This document shows positions 14,233 to 24,500 of a DNA stretch of 64,000 nt, one piece after another (position 1 is the stretch's first letter; each line of letters opens with the position of its first letter). The notes under the pieces were generated by a model. The model saw only the letters and a list, made by a program, of their open reading frames with translations. It had not been told where the DNA came from and searched no databases. Source of the DNA: Stutzerimonas stutzeri (GTDB lineage Bacteria; Pseudomonadota; Gammaproteobacteria; Pseudomonadales; Pseudomonadaceae); assembly GCA_002387205.1 (NCBI GenBank), contig DGLA01000021.1, forward strand, positions 45,193 through 109,192. Reading direction: 5' to 3'. A program made the translations under genes and the position numbers.

Positions 14233-16455
14233 ATGAAAGCGCTCGGCAAAATCCTGGGCCTGGTAATCCTCGGGTTGCTGCTGCTCATCGTCGCGCTGGG
14301 TTTCGCCCTGACCCAGTTTTTCGACCCCAACGATTACAAGGATGAAATCCGCGAACTGGCCCGCAACAAGGCCGGCCTCGAGTTGGACATAAGGGGCGAC
14401 ATCGGCTGGAGCCTCTTCCCCTGGCTTGGCCTGGAACTGCACGACACCACCCTGGCCAGCGTTCAGTCGCCCGAGCAGCCCTTCGCCGACCTGCGCATGC
14501 TGGGCCTGTCGGTACGGGTGATGCCGCTGCTGAGCCGCGAGGTGCAGATGAGCGACATCACGCTCAATGGTCTGAACCTGACGCTGTCCCGCGATGAAAA
14601 CGGCAAGGGCAACTGGGAAGGCGTCGGCCAGCCACCCGCCAGCGAGCGACCTGGCGAGACGGCCGAGCCCGCGCAGACCGAAGCCCGTGCAGCCGAGCAG
14701 CAGGCCGAGCGCTCCGGCCGCCAGCTACGCCTCGATATCGACAGCCTGACTGTCAGCGATGCCCGGGTGACCTACCATGACGCCCAGAGCGGGCAGCAGT
14801 TCAGCGCCGAAGGCATCGAGCTGAGCACCGGCGCCATTCGTGAAGCCTCGCCAATTCCGATCAAGCTGAACGCATTTTTCGGCACCAACAAACCGGTGAT
14901 GCGCGCACGGGCCGAACTGCAGGGCTCACTGCGCTTCGACAGCCAGTTGCAACGCTACCAACTCGAAGACATGCGCCTGAGCGGCGAGGCCTCCGGCGAG
15001 CCGCTGCAAGGCAAGACCCTCAATTTCAGCGCCCAGGGCCAGCTGCTGGCCGACCTTGCGGCCGACATCGCGGAATGGTCCAGCCTCAAGTTCACCGCCA
15101 ATCAGTTGCGCGGGCTTGGCGAGCTGAAAGCGCGCGACCTTGAAGGTCAACCAAAGATCAGCGGCATGCTCTCGATTGCCGAGTTCAATCTGCGCGAATT
15201 TCTTGAGGGCGTTGGCCAGCCCTTACCGACCATGGCGGACGCGACCGCACTGAGCAAAGCCGAACTGGTTACCCGCCTCGCCGCTACCCAGGCCAGCCTA
15301 ATGCTCGAAGAGCTGAACCTCAAAGTCGACGAAAGCACCCTCACCGGCCAGATCGGCATCAGCGACTTTTCCAAGAAAGCCCTGCAGGCCGACCTCAAAG
15401 GAGACAGACTCGACCTGGATCGCTACCTACCGCCACCGGACAGGGACGACTCGGCCGCAGCAGCGCGCCAGAGCGAGGTGAGTGTCACCGAAGCAGCCGT
15501 GATAGGCAGCGGTACTACACCTCTGCCCGGCAAGCCGACCCAGGAAGCCTGGAGCGATGAAAAGATCCTGCCAATCGAAACACTGCGCAGTCTCGACACG
15601 CGCATCAGCCTGACCATCGCGAGCCTCACCGCGATGAAGCTGCCGCTCGACGACTTCAGTCTCAAGGCGCGAAGCGCAGGCGGCTTGCTGACCTTGGAGG
15701 AAATGCGCGGCAGCCTCTATAACGGCCGCGTGGAGACCACGGCAAGCCTCGACGTTCGCCCAGCGATACCGCTCATCACCTCGCAACAACGGCTGGTTCA
15801 TGTGCCCGTCGAGCGATTGCTTGAAAGCCAGGGCGAGAAAATTGTCATCAAGGGCCTGTTGAATCTTGACGGTGACTTGCGCACCCAGGGCAACAGCCAG
15901 AAGGCCTGGATCGACAACCTAAACGGCAAGATAGGCTTCATCATCGACAACGGAATCCTGGTCGACGCGAATCTCGAGCAGCAGCTTTGCCGCGCCATTT
16001 CCACACTCAACCGCAAACCATTGACCAGCGAACCACGAAGCCAGGACACACCCTTCCGCACCCTCAAGGGTAACCTGACCCTGCGCAACGGCCTGGCCAG
16101 CAACCCGGACCTGAAAGCCAGCATCCCGGGGCTGACCATCAACGGCAACGGCGATATCGACCTGCGGGTCCTGGGCATGGACTACCGTATCGGCATCCTT
16201 ATCGAGGGTGACAAGGGCGCCATGCCGGACCCTGCCTGCGAGGTCAATGATCGCTATGTCGGTATCGAATGGCCGTTGCTCTGCCGGGGCCCGCTGGAGC
16301 TTGGCGCCAAGGCCTGTCGCTTCGACAACGACGCTCTCGGCAAGGTTGCCGCACGCCTGGCTGGCGAAAAGCTCACCGAAAAGCTTGAGGAAAAGCTCGG
16401 CGACAAAGTCAGCCCGGACCTGAAGGATGCGCTGAAGGGCCTGTTCAATCGATGA
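14233..16455 (+). CDS. AsmA family protein
   Basis: A 740-residue envelope protein of the AsmA family, related to bridge-like lipid-transport proteins. It has an N-terminal transmembrane anchor (LGLVILGLLLLIVALGFALTQFF, about 7-29) followed by 'DPNDYKDEIRELARNKAGLELDIRGDIGWSLFPWLGLEL', the AsmA N-terminal signature (about 30-68), a low-complexity Glu/Ala linker near 140-160, and the AsmA C-terminal domain from about 500 ('INGNGDIDLRVLGMDYRIG'). ATG 14233 follows AAAGGA; a TTG two codons earlier is less likely. Its stop overlaps mutY by 4 bases (ATGA), making an asmA-mutY-yggX unit. Confidence 0.95.
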   Translation: MKALGKILGLVILGLLLLIVALGFALTQFFDPNDYKDEIRELARNKAGLELDIRGDIGWSLFPWLGLELHDTTLASVQSPEQPFADLRMLGLSVRVMPLLSREVQMSDITLNGLNLTLSRDENGKGNWEGVGQPPASERPGETAEPAQTEARAAEQQAERSGRQLRLDIDSLTVSDARVTYHDAQSGQQFSAEGIELSTGAIREASPIPIKLNAFFGTNKPVMRARAELQGSLRFDSQLQRYQLEDMRLSGEASGEPLQGKTLNFSAQGQLLADLAADIAEWSSLKFTANQLRGLGELKARDLEGQPKISGMLSIAEFNLREFLEGVGQPLPTMADATALSKAELVTRLAATQASLMLEELNLKVDESTLTGQIGISDFSKKALQADLKGDRLDLDRYLPPPDRDDSAAAARQSEVSVTEAAVIGSGTTPLPGKPTQEAWSDEKILPIETLRSLDTRISLTIASLTAMKLPLDDFSLKARSAGGLLTLEEMRGSLYNGRVETTASLDVRPAIPLITSQQRLVHVPVERLLESQGEKIVIKGLLNLDGDLRTQGNSQKAWIDNLNGKIGFIIDNGILVDANLEQQLCRAISTLNRKPLTSEPRSQDTPFRTLKGNLTLRNGLASNPDLKASIPGLTINGNGDIDLRVLGMDYRIGILIEGDKGAMPDPACEVNDRYVGIEWPLLCRGPLELGAKACRFDNDALGKVAARLAGEKLTEKLEEKLGDKVSPDLKDALKGLFNR

Positions 16456-17534
16456 TTGCCGAACCCATGAGCCCCGAGCAGTTCGGCACCGCCGTGCTGG
16501 ACTGGTACGACCTTCACGGCCGCAAGGATCTACCCTGGCAGAAGGGCATCACGCCTTATAGGGTCTGGGTTTCCGAAATCATGCTGCAGCAGACCCAGGT
16601 CAGCACCGTGCTCGGCTATTTCGACCGTTTCATGGAAGCCCTGCCAACGGTCAGAGACCTGGCCAGTGCTCAGGAAGACGAGGTATTGCACCTATGGACC
16701 GGCCTGGGCTACTACAGCCGCGCCCGCAATCTGCACAAGGCCGCCAGATTGGTTGTCTCCGAGCACAACGGCGAGTTTCCTCGGGTCGTCGAACAGCTAG
16801 CCGAATTGCCCGGCATCGGTCGCTCGACCGCCGGCGCGATCGCCAGCCTGAGCATGGGCCTGCGCGCGCCGATCCTCGACGGAAACGTCAAGCGAGTGCT
16901 GGCGCGCTATCTGGCGCAGCAGGGTTACCCCGGCGAGCCCAAGGTTGCCAGACAACTCTGGGAGGCCGCCGAGCGCTTCACTCCAGAGCAGCGCGTCCAC
17001 CACTACAACCAGGCGATGATGGACCTTGGCGCCACGCTTTGCACACGCAGCAAGCCGACCTGCCTGCTTTGCCCGCTTCGAACGGGCTGCCGCGCCCACC
17101 TGCTGGGTCGCGAAACCGAGTTCCCGGTACCCAAGCCCCGAAAGGTGCTGCCACACAAGCGTACCCTGATGCCCATGCTGGCCAACCCCGACGGCGCCAT
17201 CCTGCTCTACCGTCGACCGTCAACCGGTCTCTGGGGCGGTCTCTGGAGCCTGCCGGAGCTGGAAGACCTCCCAGCCCTTGACGCACTGGCTGAGCGTCAT
17301 GGCCTGCGAATGGAAGAGCGCCGGGAACTGCCCGGGCTGACCCATACCTTCAGTCACTTCCAGCTCGCCATCGAACCATGGCTCATCCGGGTTCAGACCC
17401 CACCCGGTGCCGTGGCCGAGGCCGACTGGCTCTGGTATAACCTTGCCACCCCGCCGCGACTGGGGCTCGCCGCCCCGGTGAAGACGCTGCTCAAGCGCGC
17501 CGCCGCCGAATTGAACGCAGGAGAGTTGTCATGA
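16452..17534 (+). CDS. mutY: A/G-specific adenine DNA glycosylase
   Basis: A 360-residue base-excision repair enzyme removing adenine mispaired with 8-oxoguanine. Catalytic Glu in 'VSEIMLQQTQVSTV' (about 40-50), helix-hairpin-helix 'ELPGIGRSTAGAIASL' (about 118-133) with Ser in place of the lyase Lys, catalytic Asp in 'ILDGNVKRVLAR', and a 4Fe-4S cluster loop C-x6-C-x2-C-x5-C starting at about residue 198. The C-terminal MutT-like domain (from about 235, 'GAILLYRRPSTGLWGGLWSLPE') recognises 8-oxoG. Coupled by ATGA overlaps to asmA upstream and yggX downstream. Confidence 0.98.
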   Translation: MIAEPMSPEQFGTAVLDWYDLHGRKDLPWQKGITPYRVWVSEIMLQQTQVSTVLGYFDRFMEALPTVRDLASAQEDEVLHLWTGLGYYSRARNLHKAARLVVSEHNGEFPRVVEQLAELPGIGRSTAGAIASLSMGLRAPILDGNVKRVLARYLAQQGYPGEPKVARQLWEAAERFTPEQRVHHYNQAMMDLGATLCTRSKPTCLLCPLRTGCRAHLLGRETEFPVPKPRKVLPHKRTLMPMLANPDGAILLYRRPSTGLWGGLWSLPELEDLPALDALAERHGLRMEERRELPGLTHTFSHFQLAIEPWLIRVQTPPGAVAEADWLWYNLATPPRLGLAAPVKTLLKRAAAELNAGELS

Positions 17535-17803
17535 CCCGCACCGTGAACTGCCGCAAGTACAAAGAAGAACTGCCTGGCCTGGACCGCCCGCCGTATCCGG
17601 GCGTCAAAGGCGAAGACATCTACAACAACGTATCCAAGAAAGCCTGGGACGACTGGCAGAAACACCAGACCATGCTGATCAACGAGCGCCGCCTGAACAT
17701 GATGAACGCCGAGGACCGCAAGTTCCTGCAAACCGAGATGGACAAATTCCTCTCCGGCGAAGAGTACGCTCAGGCCGAAGGCTACGTACCGCCAAGTGAG
17801 TGA
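17531..17803 (+). CDS. yggX: Oxidative damage protection / Fe(II) trafficking protein YggX
   Basis: A 90-residue protein beginning MTRTVNCRKYKEELPGLDRPPYPG, the diagnostic YggX start with the single cysteine at residue 7. The middle 'AWDDWQKHQTMLINERRLNMM' and 'FLQTEMDKFLSGEEY' complete the family match. It protects labile iron-sulfur clusters and is often paired with mutY, whose own 4Fe-4S cluster it may help keep. Its ATG overlaps the mutY stop by 4 bases. Confidence 0.98.
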   Translation: MTRTVNCRKYKEELPGLDRPPYPGVKGEDIYNNVSKKAWDDWQKHQTMLINERRLNMMNAEDRKFLQTEMDKFLSGEEYAQAEGYVPPSE

Positions 17804-17931
17804 GCCGGTTAGCCGGCGCTAGCACGGCACAGATCGCCGCCTGCCCGGCTGGTGCCGCGTCACCGCAGCGATCATCCGCCTGCATCGCGAAGCTAAATGC
17901 CCGTTCTAGCTAAATATTTTCAAGGCCACGC

Positions 17932-17960
17932 TTGACAGGCAAATGCCAAATCCGTCTAAT
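17932..17960 (+). promoter_or_regulatory. Sigma-70 promoter of tRNA-Phe
   Basis: TTGACA at 17932-17937 is separated by exactly 17 bases from TCTAAT at 17955-17960, and the tRNA begins 12 bases further on. The perfect -35 and near-consensus -10 with optimal spacing fit a strong stable-RNA promoter. The stretch before it (17840-17930) shows an AT-rich patch CTAGCTAAATATTTT that may serve as an UP element. Confidence 0.9.
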
Positions 17961-17971
17961 AGCGCCCCGTT

Positions 17972-18047
17972 GCCCAGGTAGCTCAGTCGGTAGAGCAGGG
18001 GATTGAAAATCCCCGTGTCGGCGGTTCGATTCCGTCCCTGGGCACCA
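17972..18047 (+). tRNA. tRNA-Phe (anticodon GAA)
   Basis: A 76-base cloverleaf with acceptor GCCCAGG pairing to CCTGGGC, D-arm AGCTCAGTCGGTAGAGCA, anticodon loop TTGAAAA with GAA in the stem GGGGA/TCCCC, T-loop GGTTCGATTCC and an encoded CCA end. Apart from a few stem pairs it equals the E. coli tRNA-Phe. It has its own promoter upstream and a terminator about 45 bases downstream. Confidence 0.98.
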
Positions 18048-18094
18048 TCTATTAATTTCAGGTGGTGCCAAAACCACCCGAAAGCCCACAAGAA

Positions 18095-18117
18095 GCCCGC
18101 CTAGTGCGGGTTTTTTG
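18095..18117 (+). terminator. Rho-independent terminator after tRNA-Phe
   Basis: Stem CCCGC (18096-18100) and GCGGG (18106-18110) around CTAGT, followed by TTTTTTGTTG. A second, weaker hairpin (GGTGGT...ACCACC, 18061-18078) lies between the tRNA and this terminator. Confidence 0.9.
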
Positions 18118-18390
18118 TTGTCTGCTATTCCCTCGCCTTCCCTTGAAGACGCGAGCGTTGGGCACTCCAGGGTTATGGCCGACTTGATCAGTCCTACCTC
18201 TGCTCAATCTGCTTTCACACCAGCCGGGACAGTTATCGTATTTAACAGGTCGCTTTCCACATGCGATGGCTGGTAGCCAGACCAGCGCCTGTTAGATCGA
18301 TGCATAGCGAATCCAACGACCTTACCGACTTTGGCGCCAGTTGTCTGGCGGCTGTTGCCATGCCTTCCTTCACTCGCTAGACTCGCCCGC

Positions 18391-18756
18391 ATGCACGTCA
18401 CCGTCCGTCTTGTTCTCTTGCTGCTCAGCTTGACGCTTCCCATCAACGGGATGGCGCATATGCTGATGCCTGCCGGCGAGCACAGGATGATGCAGAGCGG
18501 TGACGCTCCCATATCAATGTCCATGCATGCAGAAGAGGCCGGCATGGGTGCTGATGATGAATGCTTCGAGCATGACAAAACCGGCAAGAGCACGGGTGTG
18601 TGCAAGTCCGGTCAGGAATGCAAGACCAGCAGTCTGCTCCAGTTTTCCCTTGGCAAGGCTCCGTTGCTGCCGGCCGGCCAGCAGGTTTCCGCTCATCCCA
18701 GCGATATCGCTCCCTCCCTGATTCCGGATGCCGTCTGGCACCCACCCCGCGCCTGA
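18391..18756 (+). CDS. Small exported Met/His/Cys-rich protein at head of copper operon
   Basis: A 121-residue protein with a signal peptide (MHVTVRLVLLLLSLTLPINGMA) and a short mature part rich in Met, His and Cys ('HMLMPAGEHRMMQSG', 'SMSMHAEEAGMGADDECFEHD', two further cysteines in 'CKSGQECKTS'), ending 'WHPPRA'. Such small leader-gene products ending in a W-x-PPR motif commonly precede heavy-metal RND operons; this one resembles CopL/DUF2946-type proteins. Likely a periplasmic copper-binding accessory protein; function inferred from composition and position. It sits about 100 bases before the outer-membrane component. Confidence 0.75.
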   Translation: MHVTVRLVLLLLSLTLPINGMAHMLMPAGEHRMMQSGDAPISMSMHAEEAGMGADDECFEHDKTGKSTGVCKSGQECKTSSLLQFSLGKAPLLPAGQQVSAHPSDIAPSLIPDAVWHPPRA

Positions 18757-18853
18757 TTCCAAGCCCGACCTGAACCCCGATCGGCGTCCCTGACGCATGA
18801 CACGGGCCCTGCGCGCCTGACGGCCCGCACTGGAACGACATTGGAATCGAGAC

Positions 18854-20101
18854 ATGACATCCCTATGCCCTTGGGCGCGCCGTGTGCCGGCTGCCCTGTT
18901 GCTGGGTGCGCTGGCCTTTCCTGGCCCGGCCGTTGCCCTGACTCTGGAACAGACCCTCGCGCTGGCCGAACGCGAAGCGCCGGCGCTGGCAGCACAAGCT
19001 GCGAACCTTGAGGCCGCCCGTAGCGCTGCCATTCCGGCAGGTGAGCTGCCCGATCCACGGCTGAGCCTCGGCTTGCGCAATGTACCCATCGAGGGCGAGT
19101 CGCGCCTGCGTCTCGGCGACGAAGCCATGACCATGCAGACCATCGGCCTGATGCAGGAGGTGCCCAACCGTGCCAAGCGCCAGGCCCGTGTCGATGTGGC
19201 CGAAGCCGACCTGGCGCTCGCCGAGGTTCAGCAACGCATCGCCCGGCTGGCTGTTCGTCGTCAGGCTGCAGAAGCCTGGATTGCCACGCTCTCGGTCGAG
19301 CGCAAGCTGGCCCTGTTCAAGGAGCTCTACCGCGAAAACCGGCTGTTCGCCCGCGCCGTCGAAGCGCGCATCGCAGGTGGTGGCGGTAGTGCGGCGGACA
19401 GCGTATTGCCCCGGCAGGAAGCCGCCTTGCTGGCCGAACAGGAAGACAACCTGCTACGCAGCCAGGCAGTAGCCCGTGCGGCGCTGCGGCGCTGGGTTGG
19501 TGAAGCTGCCAGGCAGCCATTGTCAGGCGACTGGCCACGCTGGCAGGACGATGCCTCGCACTACCAGTACCACCTCCAGCACCATCCTGAGCTGATGGCC
19601 TTCGATCCGCTCACCCGCCAGGCCGAAGCGAAGGTGCGCGAGGCTAGCGCAGACAAGCGTCCGGACTGGAACTGGGGAGTGGAATACGGTCGCCGGGAAT
19701 CGTTGGGCGACATGGTCAGCCTCAACTTCAGTTTCGACCTGCCGCTGTTTGCCGGGTCCCGCCAGGACCCCCGGATTGCCGCCGAGCGGGCCCGCCTCGG
19801 CCGCATCGAAGCCGAGCGTGAAGCCGCGCTGCGCATGCATACCGAGGAGCTGGACGGCCGCCTGGCCGAGCTGGAACAGCTGGAGCGGACCCTTACGCGA
19901 CTGGACGACACCCTGCTGCCTCTGGCCGAAGAAAAGGTTCGCCTGGCCATGGCCGATTACCAGGGCGGGCGCGGCGAGCTGATGTCCCTGGTCAAGGCAC
20001 GACAGGCACTGCTTGAAACCCGCCTTCGCCGCATCGATGTGGCCCGTGACCGCGCACTCGCCAACGCCCGCCTGCATTTCGCCTTTGGAGATACGCCATG
20101 A
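18854..20101 (+). CDS. TolC-family outer membrane component of Cu/Ag efflux
   Basis: A 415-residue outer membrane factor of the metal efflux type. Signal peptide to about residue 28 (GPAVALTLEQTLALAE), then two OEP repeats rich in long helices (e.g. 'EVPNRAKRQARVDVAEADLALAEVQQRIARL' around 105-135) and a second around 290-400 including 'FDLPLFAGSRQDPRIAAERA'. It would form the trimeric duct through which the CusBA pump expels copper or silver. The stop overlaps the adaptor start (ATGA). No lipobox cysteine is evident, unlike E. coli CusC. Confidence 0.92.
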   Translation: MTSLCPWARRVPAALLLGALAFPGPAVALTLEQTLALAEREAPALAAQAANLEAARSAAIPAGELPDPRLSLGLRNVPIEGESRLRLGDEAMTMQTIGLMQEVPNRAKRQARVDVAEADLALAEVQQRIARLAVRRQAAEAWIATLSVERKLALFKELYRENRLFARAVEARIAGGGGSAADSVLPRQEAALLAEQEDNLLRSQAVARAALRRWVGEAARQPLSGDWPRWQDDASHYQYHLQHHPELMAFDPLTRQAEAKVREASADKRPDWNWGVEYGRRESLGDMVSLNFSFDLPLFAGSRQDPRIAAERARLGRIEAEREAALRMHTEELDGRLAELEQLERTLTRLDDTLLPLAEEKVRLAMADYQGGRGELMSLVKARQALLETRLRRIDVARDRALANARLHFAFGDTP

Positions 20102-21579
20102 CCCCGCTTCGCCTCAAGCAACTGGCGCTGGCCATCAGCCTGCCGGTGATCTTCACCGTCACCGACATTATCGGCCTGACACTGCTGCCCGCCCACGCCC
20201 AGGCCCAGCCCGACGAGAACGGCCGCGCAGTGCTGTACTGGTACGACCCCATGTACCCCCAGCAACACTTCGACAAGCCCGGCAAGTCACCCTTCATGGA
20301 CATGGATCTGGTGCCGCGTTACGCCCAGGAGGGCGCCGACGCCGCCAGCATCAGCATCGACCCGGGGATCGCCCAGAACCTGGGCATGCGCATCGTGACC
20401 GCTAGCCGCGAGCCAATCGGACGGTCGCTGGAAGTGGTCGGCGCGCTGGCCTTCAATGCCCGGGACGTCGCCCTGGTTCAGGCCCGTAGCGGCGGCTTCG
20501 TGGAGCGGGTGTACGACCATGCGCCGGAAGACGTGATCGAACCTGGCGCGCCGCTGGCCGACCTGCTGGTACCCGAATGGGGCGCTGCCCAGGCTGAATA
20601 CCTGGCGCTGCGTAACCTGGACGAGCCGCAGCTGCAGGCCGCCGCTCGCCAGCGTCTGCGCCTGGCCGGCATGCCTGCTGAGTTCATCGCGCAACTCGAG
20701 CGCACCGGCAAGGCGCAGGCGGTCTGGACCGTGACCAGCCCGTTGGGCGGCGTACTGCAATCGCTCGATGTGCGTGAAGGCATGACCCTCTCGGCCGGCG
20801 CTCCCCTGGCGCGAGTCAACGGGCTGGACAGCGTCTGGCTGGAAGTCGCTGTGCCGGAGGCCGAAGCGGCAGGCTTGAACCAGGGCCAGGCCGTCCAGGC
20901 AGAATTGCCGGCGTTCCCCGGAGAGACGCTGCAAGGGCAGATCCAGGCCGTACTGCCACGGGCCGACCTTGATAGCCGTACCGTGCGGGTGCGGGTCGAG
21001 CTGCCCAATCCGCAGCACCGCCTGCGCCCCGGCATGACTGCCCGGGTCACGCTCGAACGTGACGCGCGCACCGCACTGGTGATCCCGTCCGAGGCCGTGA
21101 TCCGCACGGGCAAACGCGCACTGGTGATGCTCGCCGAGCACAACGGCCGCTATCGGCCGGTAGAGATTCGCACCGGCCGCGAAAGCGGAGACAGCACCGA
21201 GGTGCTCGACGGGCTGCAGGAGGGTCAGCAGGTGGTCGCTTCCGGCCAGTTCCTGCTCGACTCGGAAGCCAGCCTGCGGGGCATCACCGCCCGCGGGCTG
21301 GAGCAGCCGGCCAAGGCAAAGACGCCCGCACTGCATGAAGCGGAAGGCACCATCGTCGAGATCGACGGCGACATGGTCCACCTCTCCCACGGCCCCTTCA
21401 AGACCCTTGGCATGCCGGGCATGACCATGCCATTTCCAGTCAGCGACCTGGCGTTGCTTGAAGGCTTCCAAGCCGGCGACCGGGTCCGCGTGGGTGTGAG
21501 CCAAAGCGATGAAGGGTTGTTCATCGAGCGTATCGAGAAGCTGGACGCGCATGCCGGGCATGGAGGGCACCAGCCATGA
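20098..21579 (+). CDS. cusB: CusB-like periplasmic adaptor with N-terminal metal-binding and C-terminal CusF-like domains
   Basis: A 493-residue membrane fusion protein. After a signal peptide ('HAQAQPDENG') comes a short heavy-metal-binding segment 'VLYWYDPMYPQQHFDKPGKSPFMDMDLVPRY' (about 42-72), typical of CusB-type adaptors that take metal from the periplasm. The barrel-sandwich, alpha-hairpin and beta-barrel domains span about 100-400. The last 75 residues form a CusF-like domain ('EGTIVEIDGDMVHLSHGP', 'LGMPGMTMPFPV'), with the Met-x-Met pair of the metal site. Both ends overlap neighbours by ATGA. Confidence 0.95.
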   Translation: MTPLRLKQLALAISLPVIFTVTDIIGLTLLPAHAQAQPDENGRAVLYWYDPMYPQQHFDKPGKSPFMDMDLVPRYAQEGADAASISIDPGIAQNLGMRIVTASREPIGRSLEVVGALAFNARDVALVQARSGGFVERVYDHAPEDVIEPGAPLADLLVPEWGAAQAEYLALRNLDEPQLQAAARQRLRLAGMPAEFIAQLERTGKAQAVWTVTSPLGGVLQSLDVREGMTLSAGAPLARVNGLDSVWLEVAVPEAEAAGLNQGQAVQAELPAFPGETLQGQIQAVLPRADLDSRTVRVRVELPNPQHRLRPGMTARVTLERDARTALVIPSEAVIRTGKRALVMLAEHNGRYRPVEIRTGRESGDSTEVLDGLQEGQQVVASGQFLLDSEASLRGITARGLEQPAKAKTPALHEAEGTIVEIDGDMVHLSHGPFKTLGMPGMTMPFPVSDLALLEGFQAGDRVRVGVSQSDEGLFIERIEKLDAHAGHGGHQP

Positions 21580-24500
21580 TCGCCGCTCTCATTCGCTGGT
21601 CCGTCGCCAATCGCCTGCTGGTGCTGCTGGGCACACTGTTCGCGGTGGCCTGGGGTGTCTGGTCGGTGAAGAACAGCCCCATCGATGCCCTGCCGGATTT
21701 GTCCGACGTGCAGGTGATCATCCGCACGCCCTACCCGGGCCAGGCGCCGCAAATCGTCGAGAACCAGGTCACTTACCCGCTGGCCACCACCATGCTCTCG
21801 GTGCCCGGCGCCAAGACCGTGCGCGGCTATTCGTTCTTTGGTGACAGCTACGTCTATGTGCTGTTCGAGGACGGAACCGATCTCTACTGGGCCCGCTCGC
21901 GGGTGCTGGAGTACCTCAGCCAGGTACAGAGCCGCCTGCCTGAGGGCGCGGCTCCGAGCCTCGGGCCGGACGCCACCGGAGTGGGCTGGATCTACCAGTA
22001 CGCGCTGGTGGATCGCAGCGGCAGCCATGATCTGGCCCAGCTGCGTTCTCTGCAGGACTGGTTTTTGCGCTACGAGCTGAAGACGCTGCCGAACGTCGCC
22101 GAAGTAGCGCCCATCGGCGGCATGGTCAAGCAGTATCAGGTGGTCCTGGACCCGGTGCGCATGGCCAGCCGTGGCATCACCCAGCAACAGGTGGCCCAGG
22201 CCATCGATGGCGCCAACCAGGAAACCGGCGGCAGCGTGCTGGCACTGGCGGAAAGCGAGTTCATGGTGCGCGCCTCGGGCTATCTCCAATCACTGAAGGA
22301 CTTCCGACAGATCCCCCTGAAGCTGGACGCCAGCGGTACCCCAGTGACCCTGGGTGACGTCGCGACGATCCAGCTTGGCCCGGAAATGCGCCGGGGCATC
22401 GCCGAACTCGACGGCGAGGGCGAGGTAGTCGGTGGTGTGGTGATCCTGCGCAGCGGCAAGAACGCACGCGAAACCATCAGCGCCGTGCAGGCGCGCCTGG
22501 ACGAGCTGCAAAAGAGCCTGCCCGAGGGCGTGGAAATCGTCACCACCTACGACCGCAGCAGGCTGATTGACCGTGCAGTGGAGAACCTCGCCCACAAGCT
22601 GATCGAGGAGTTCATCGTCGTGGCGCTCGTCTGCGCCCTGTTTCTCTGGCACCTGCGCTCGTCCCTGGTGGCCATCGTCTCGCTGCCGGTGGGGATATTG
22701 ATCGCCTTCATCATCATGCAAAAGCAGGGCGTGAACGCCAACATCATGTCCCTCGGCGGCATCGCGATTGCCATCGGGGCCATGGTGGACGCCGCCGTGG
22801 TGATGATCGAGAACGCCCACAAGCACATCGAGCACTGGCGCGAGCGGAACCCGGGCAAGGACCTCAAGGGCGCCACCCACTGGAAGGTGATCACCGACGC
22901 CGCGGTAGAGGTCGGCCCGGCGCTGTTCTTCAGCCTGCTGATCATTACCCTGTCGTTCATTCCGGTGTTCACGCTCGAGGCACAGGAAGGCAGGCTGTTC
23001 GGCCCGCTGGCCTTCACCAAGACCTACGCCATGGCTGCCGCCGCGGGGCTGTCGGTGACCCTGGTACCGGTGCTGATGGGCTTCTGGATCCGTGGAAAGA
23101 TACCGGACGAGGCCAGGAATCCGCTCAACCGCGGCCTGATCCGCGTCTATCGTCCGGCGCTGGAGGCCGTGCTGCGCTGGCCCAAGACCACCCTGGCCGT
23201 GGCCGTGCTGGTATTTCTCACCGGGCTTTATCCGGTAACGCGTCTGGGCGGGGAATTCCTGCCGCCGCTGGACGAGGGTGATCTTCTGTACATGCCCACT
23301 GCCCTGCCCGGCCTATCGGCGCAGAAGGCCTCGGAGCTGCTGCAGCAGACCGACCGGTTGATCAAGTCGGTGCCAGAGGTCGAGCGGGTATTCGGCAAGG
23401 CGGGACGCGCCGACAGTGCCACCGATCCGGCGCCATTGGTGATGTTCGAGACCACCATCCAGTTCAAGCCCAAGGATCAGTGGCGGGAGGGCATGACACC
23501 GGAGAAGCTGGTCGAGGAACTGGACCGAGCCGTGCAGGTACCGGGCCTGGCAAACCTGTGGATTCCGCCGATCCGCAACCGCATCGACATGCTTGCCACC
23601 GGCATCAAGAGCCCGATCGGAGTCAAGGTGGCCGGCAGCGACCTGGCGCAGATCGATGCCGCAACCGCCCAGGTCGAACGCATCGCCAAGCAGGTTCCCG
23701 GGGTCGCCTCGGCCCTCGCCGAGCGCATGACTGGCGGCCGTTATATCGATGTGGACATCGACCGCACCGCCGCCGCGCGCTACGGGCTCAACATCGCCGA
23801 GGTGCAGGCCATCGTCGCCGGCGCCATTGGCGGTGCGAAGGTCGGCGAGACGGTGGAAGGCCTGGCCCGCTACCCAATCAACCTGCGCTACGGACGTGAA
23901 TGGCGCGACTCGCTCGCCGACCTGCGACAGCTGCCGATCTACACACCGCAAGGTAGCCAGATCACCCTCGGTACGGTTGCCCAGATCAAGGTGACGGACG
24001 GCCCGCCGATGCTCAAGAGCGAGAATGCCCGCCTCTCCGGCTGGGTGTACATCGATGTGCGCGGACGCGATATCGCATCGGTGGTCGATGACCTGCGCAC
24101 CGCCATCGATGGACAGCTGACCCTCGCACCCGGCATGAGCCTCAGCTACTCGGGCCAGTTCGAGTTCATGGAGCGGGCTAATCAGCGCCTCACCCTGGTG
24201 GTGCCGGCGACGCTGCTGATCATCTTCGTGCTGCTCTACCTGACCTTTGGGCGCCTCTCCGAGGCGGCACTGATCATGGCCACCCTGCCCTTTGCATTAA
24301 CCGGCGGGGTCTGGTTCCTGTATCTGCTCGGCTACAACCTGTCCGTGGCCACAGGCGTCGGTTTCATTGCGCTGGCGGGGGTAGCGGCCGAGTTCGGCGT
24401 GATCATGGTGCTCTATCTGCGAAATGCCTGGAGCGAGCAGCAGGCTGCCGGTCACTCAGGCGAGCCGGCGCTGCGCAATGCCATCCGTATCGGTGCGGTG

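Noticed and set aside
17972..18117. tRNA-Phe as an integration site for a genomic island
   Set aside because: No integrase gene and no direct repeat of the tRNA 3' end was seen downstream; the copper operon that follows has no mobile-element genes.
20287..21570. 427-codon minus-strand frame over cusB
   Set aside because: Antisense shadow of a strongly supported gene.
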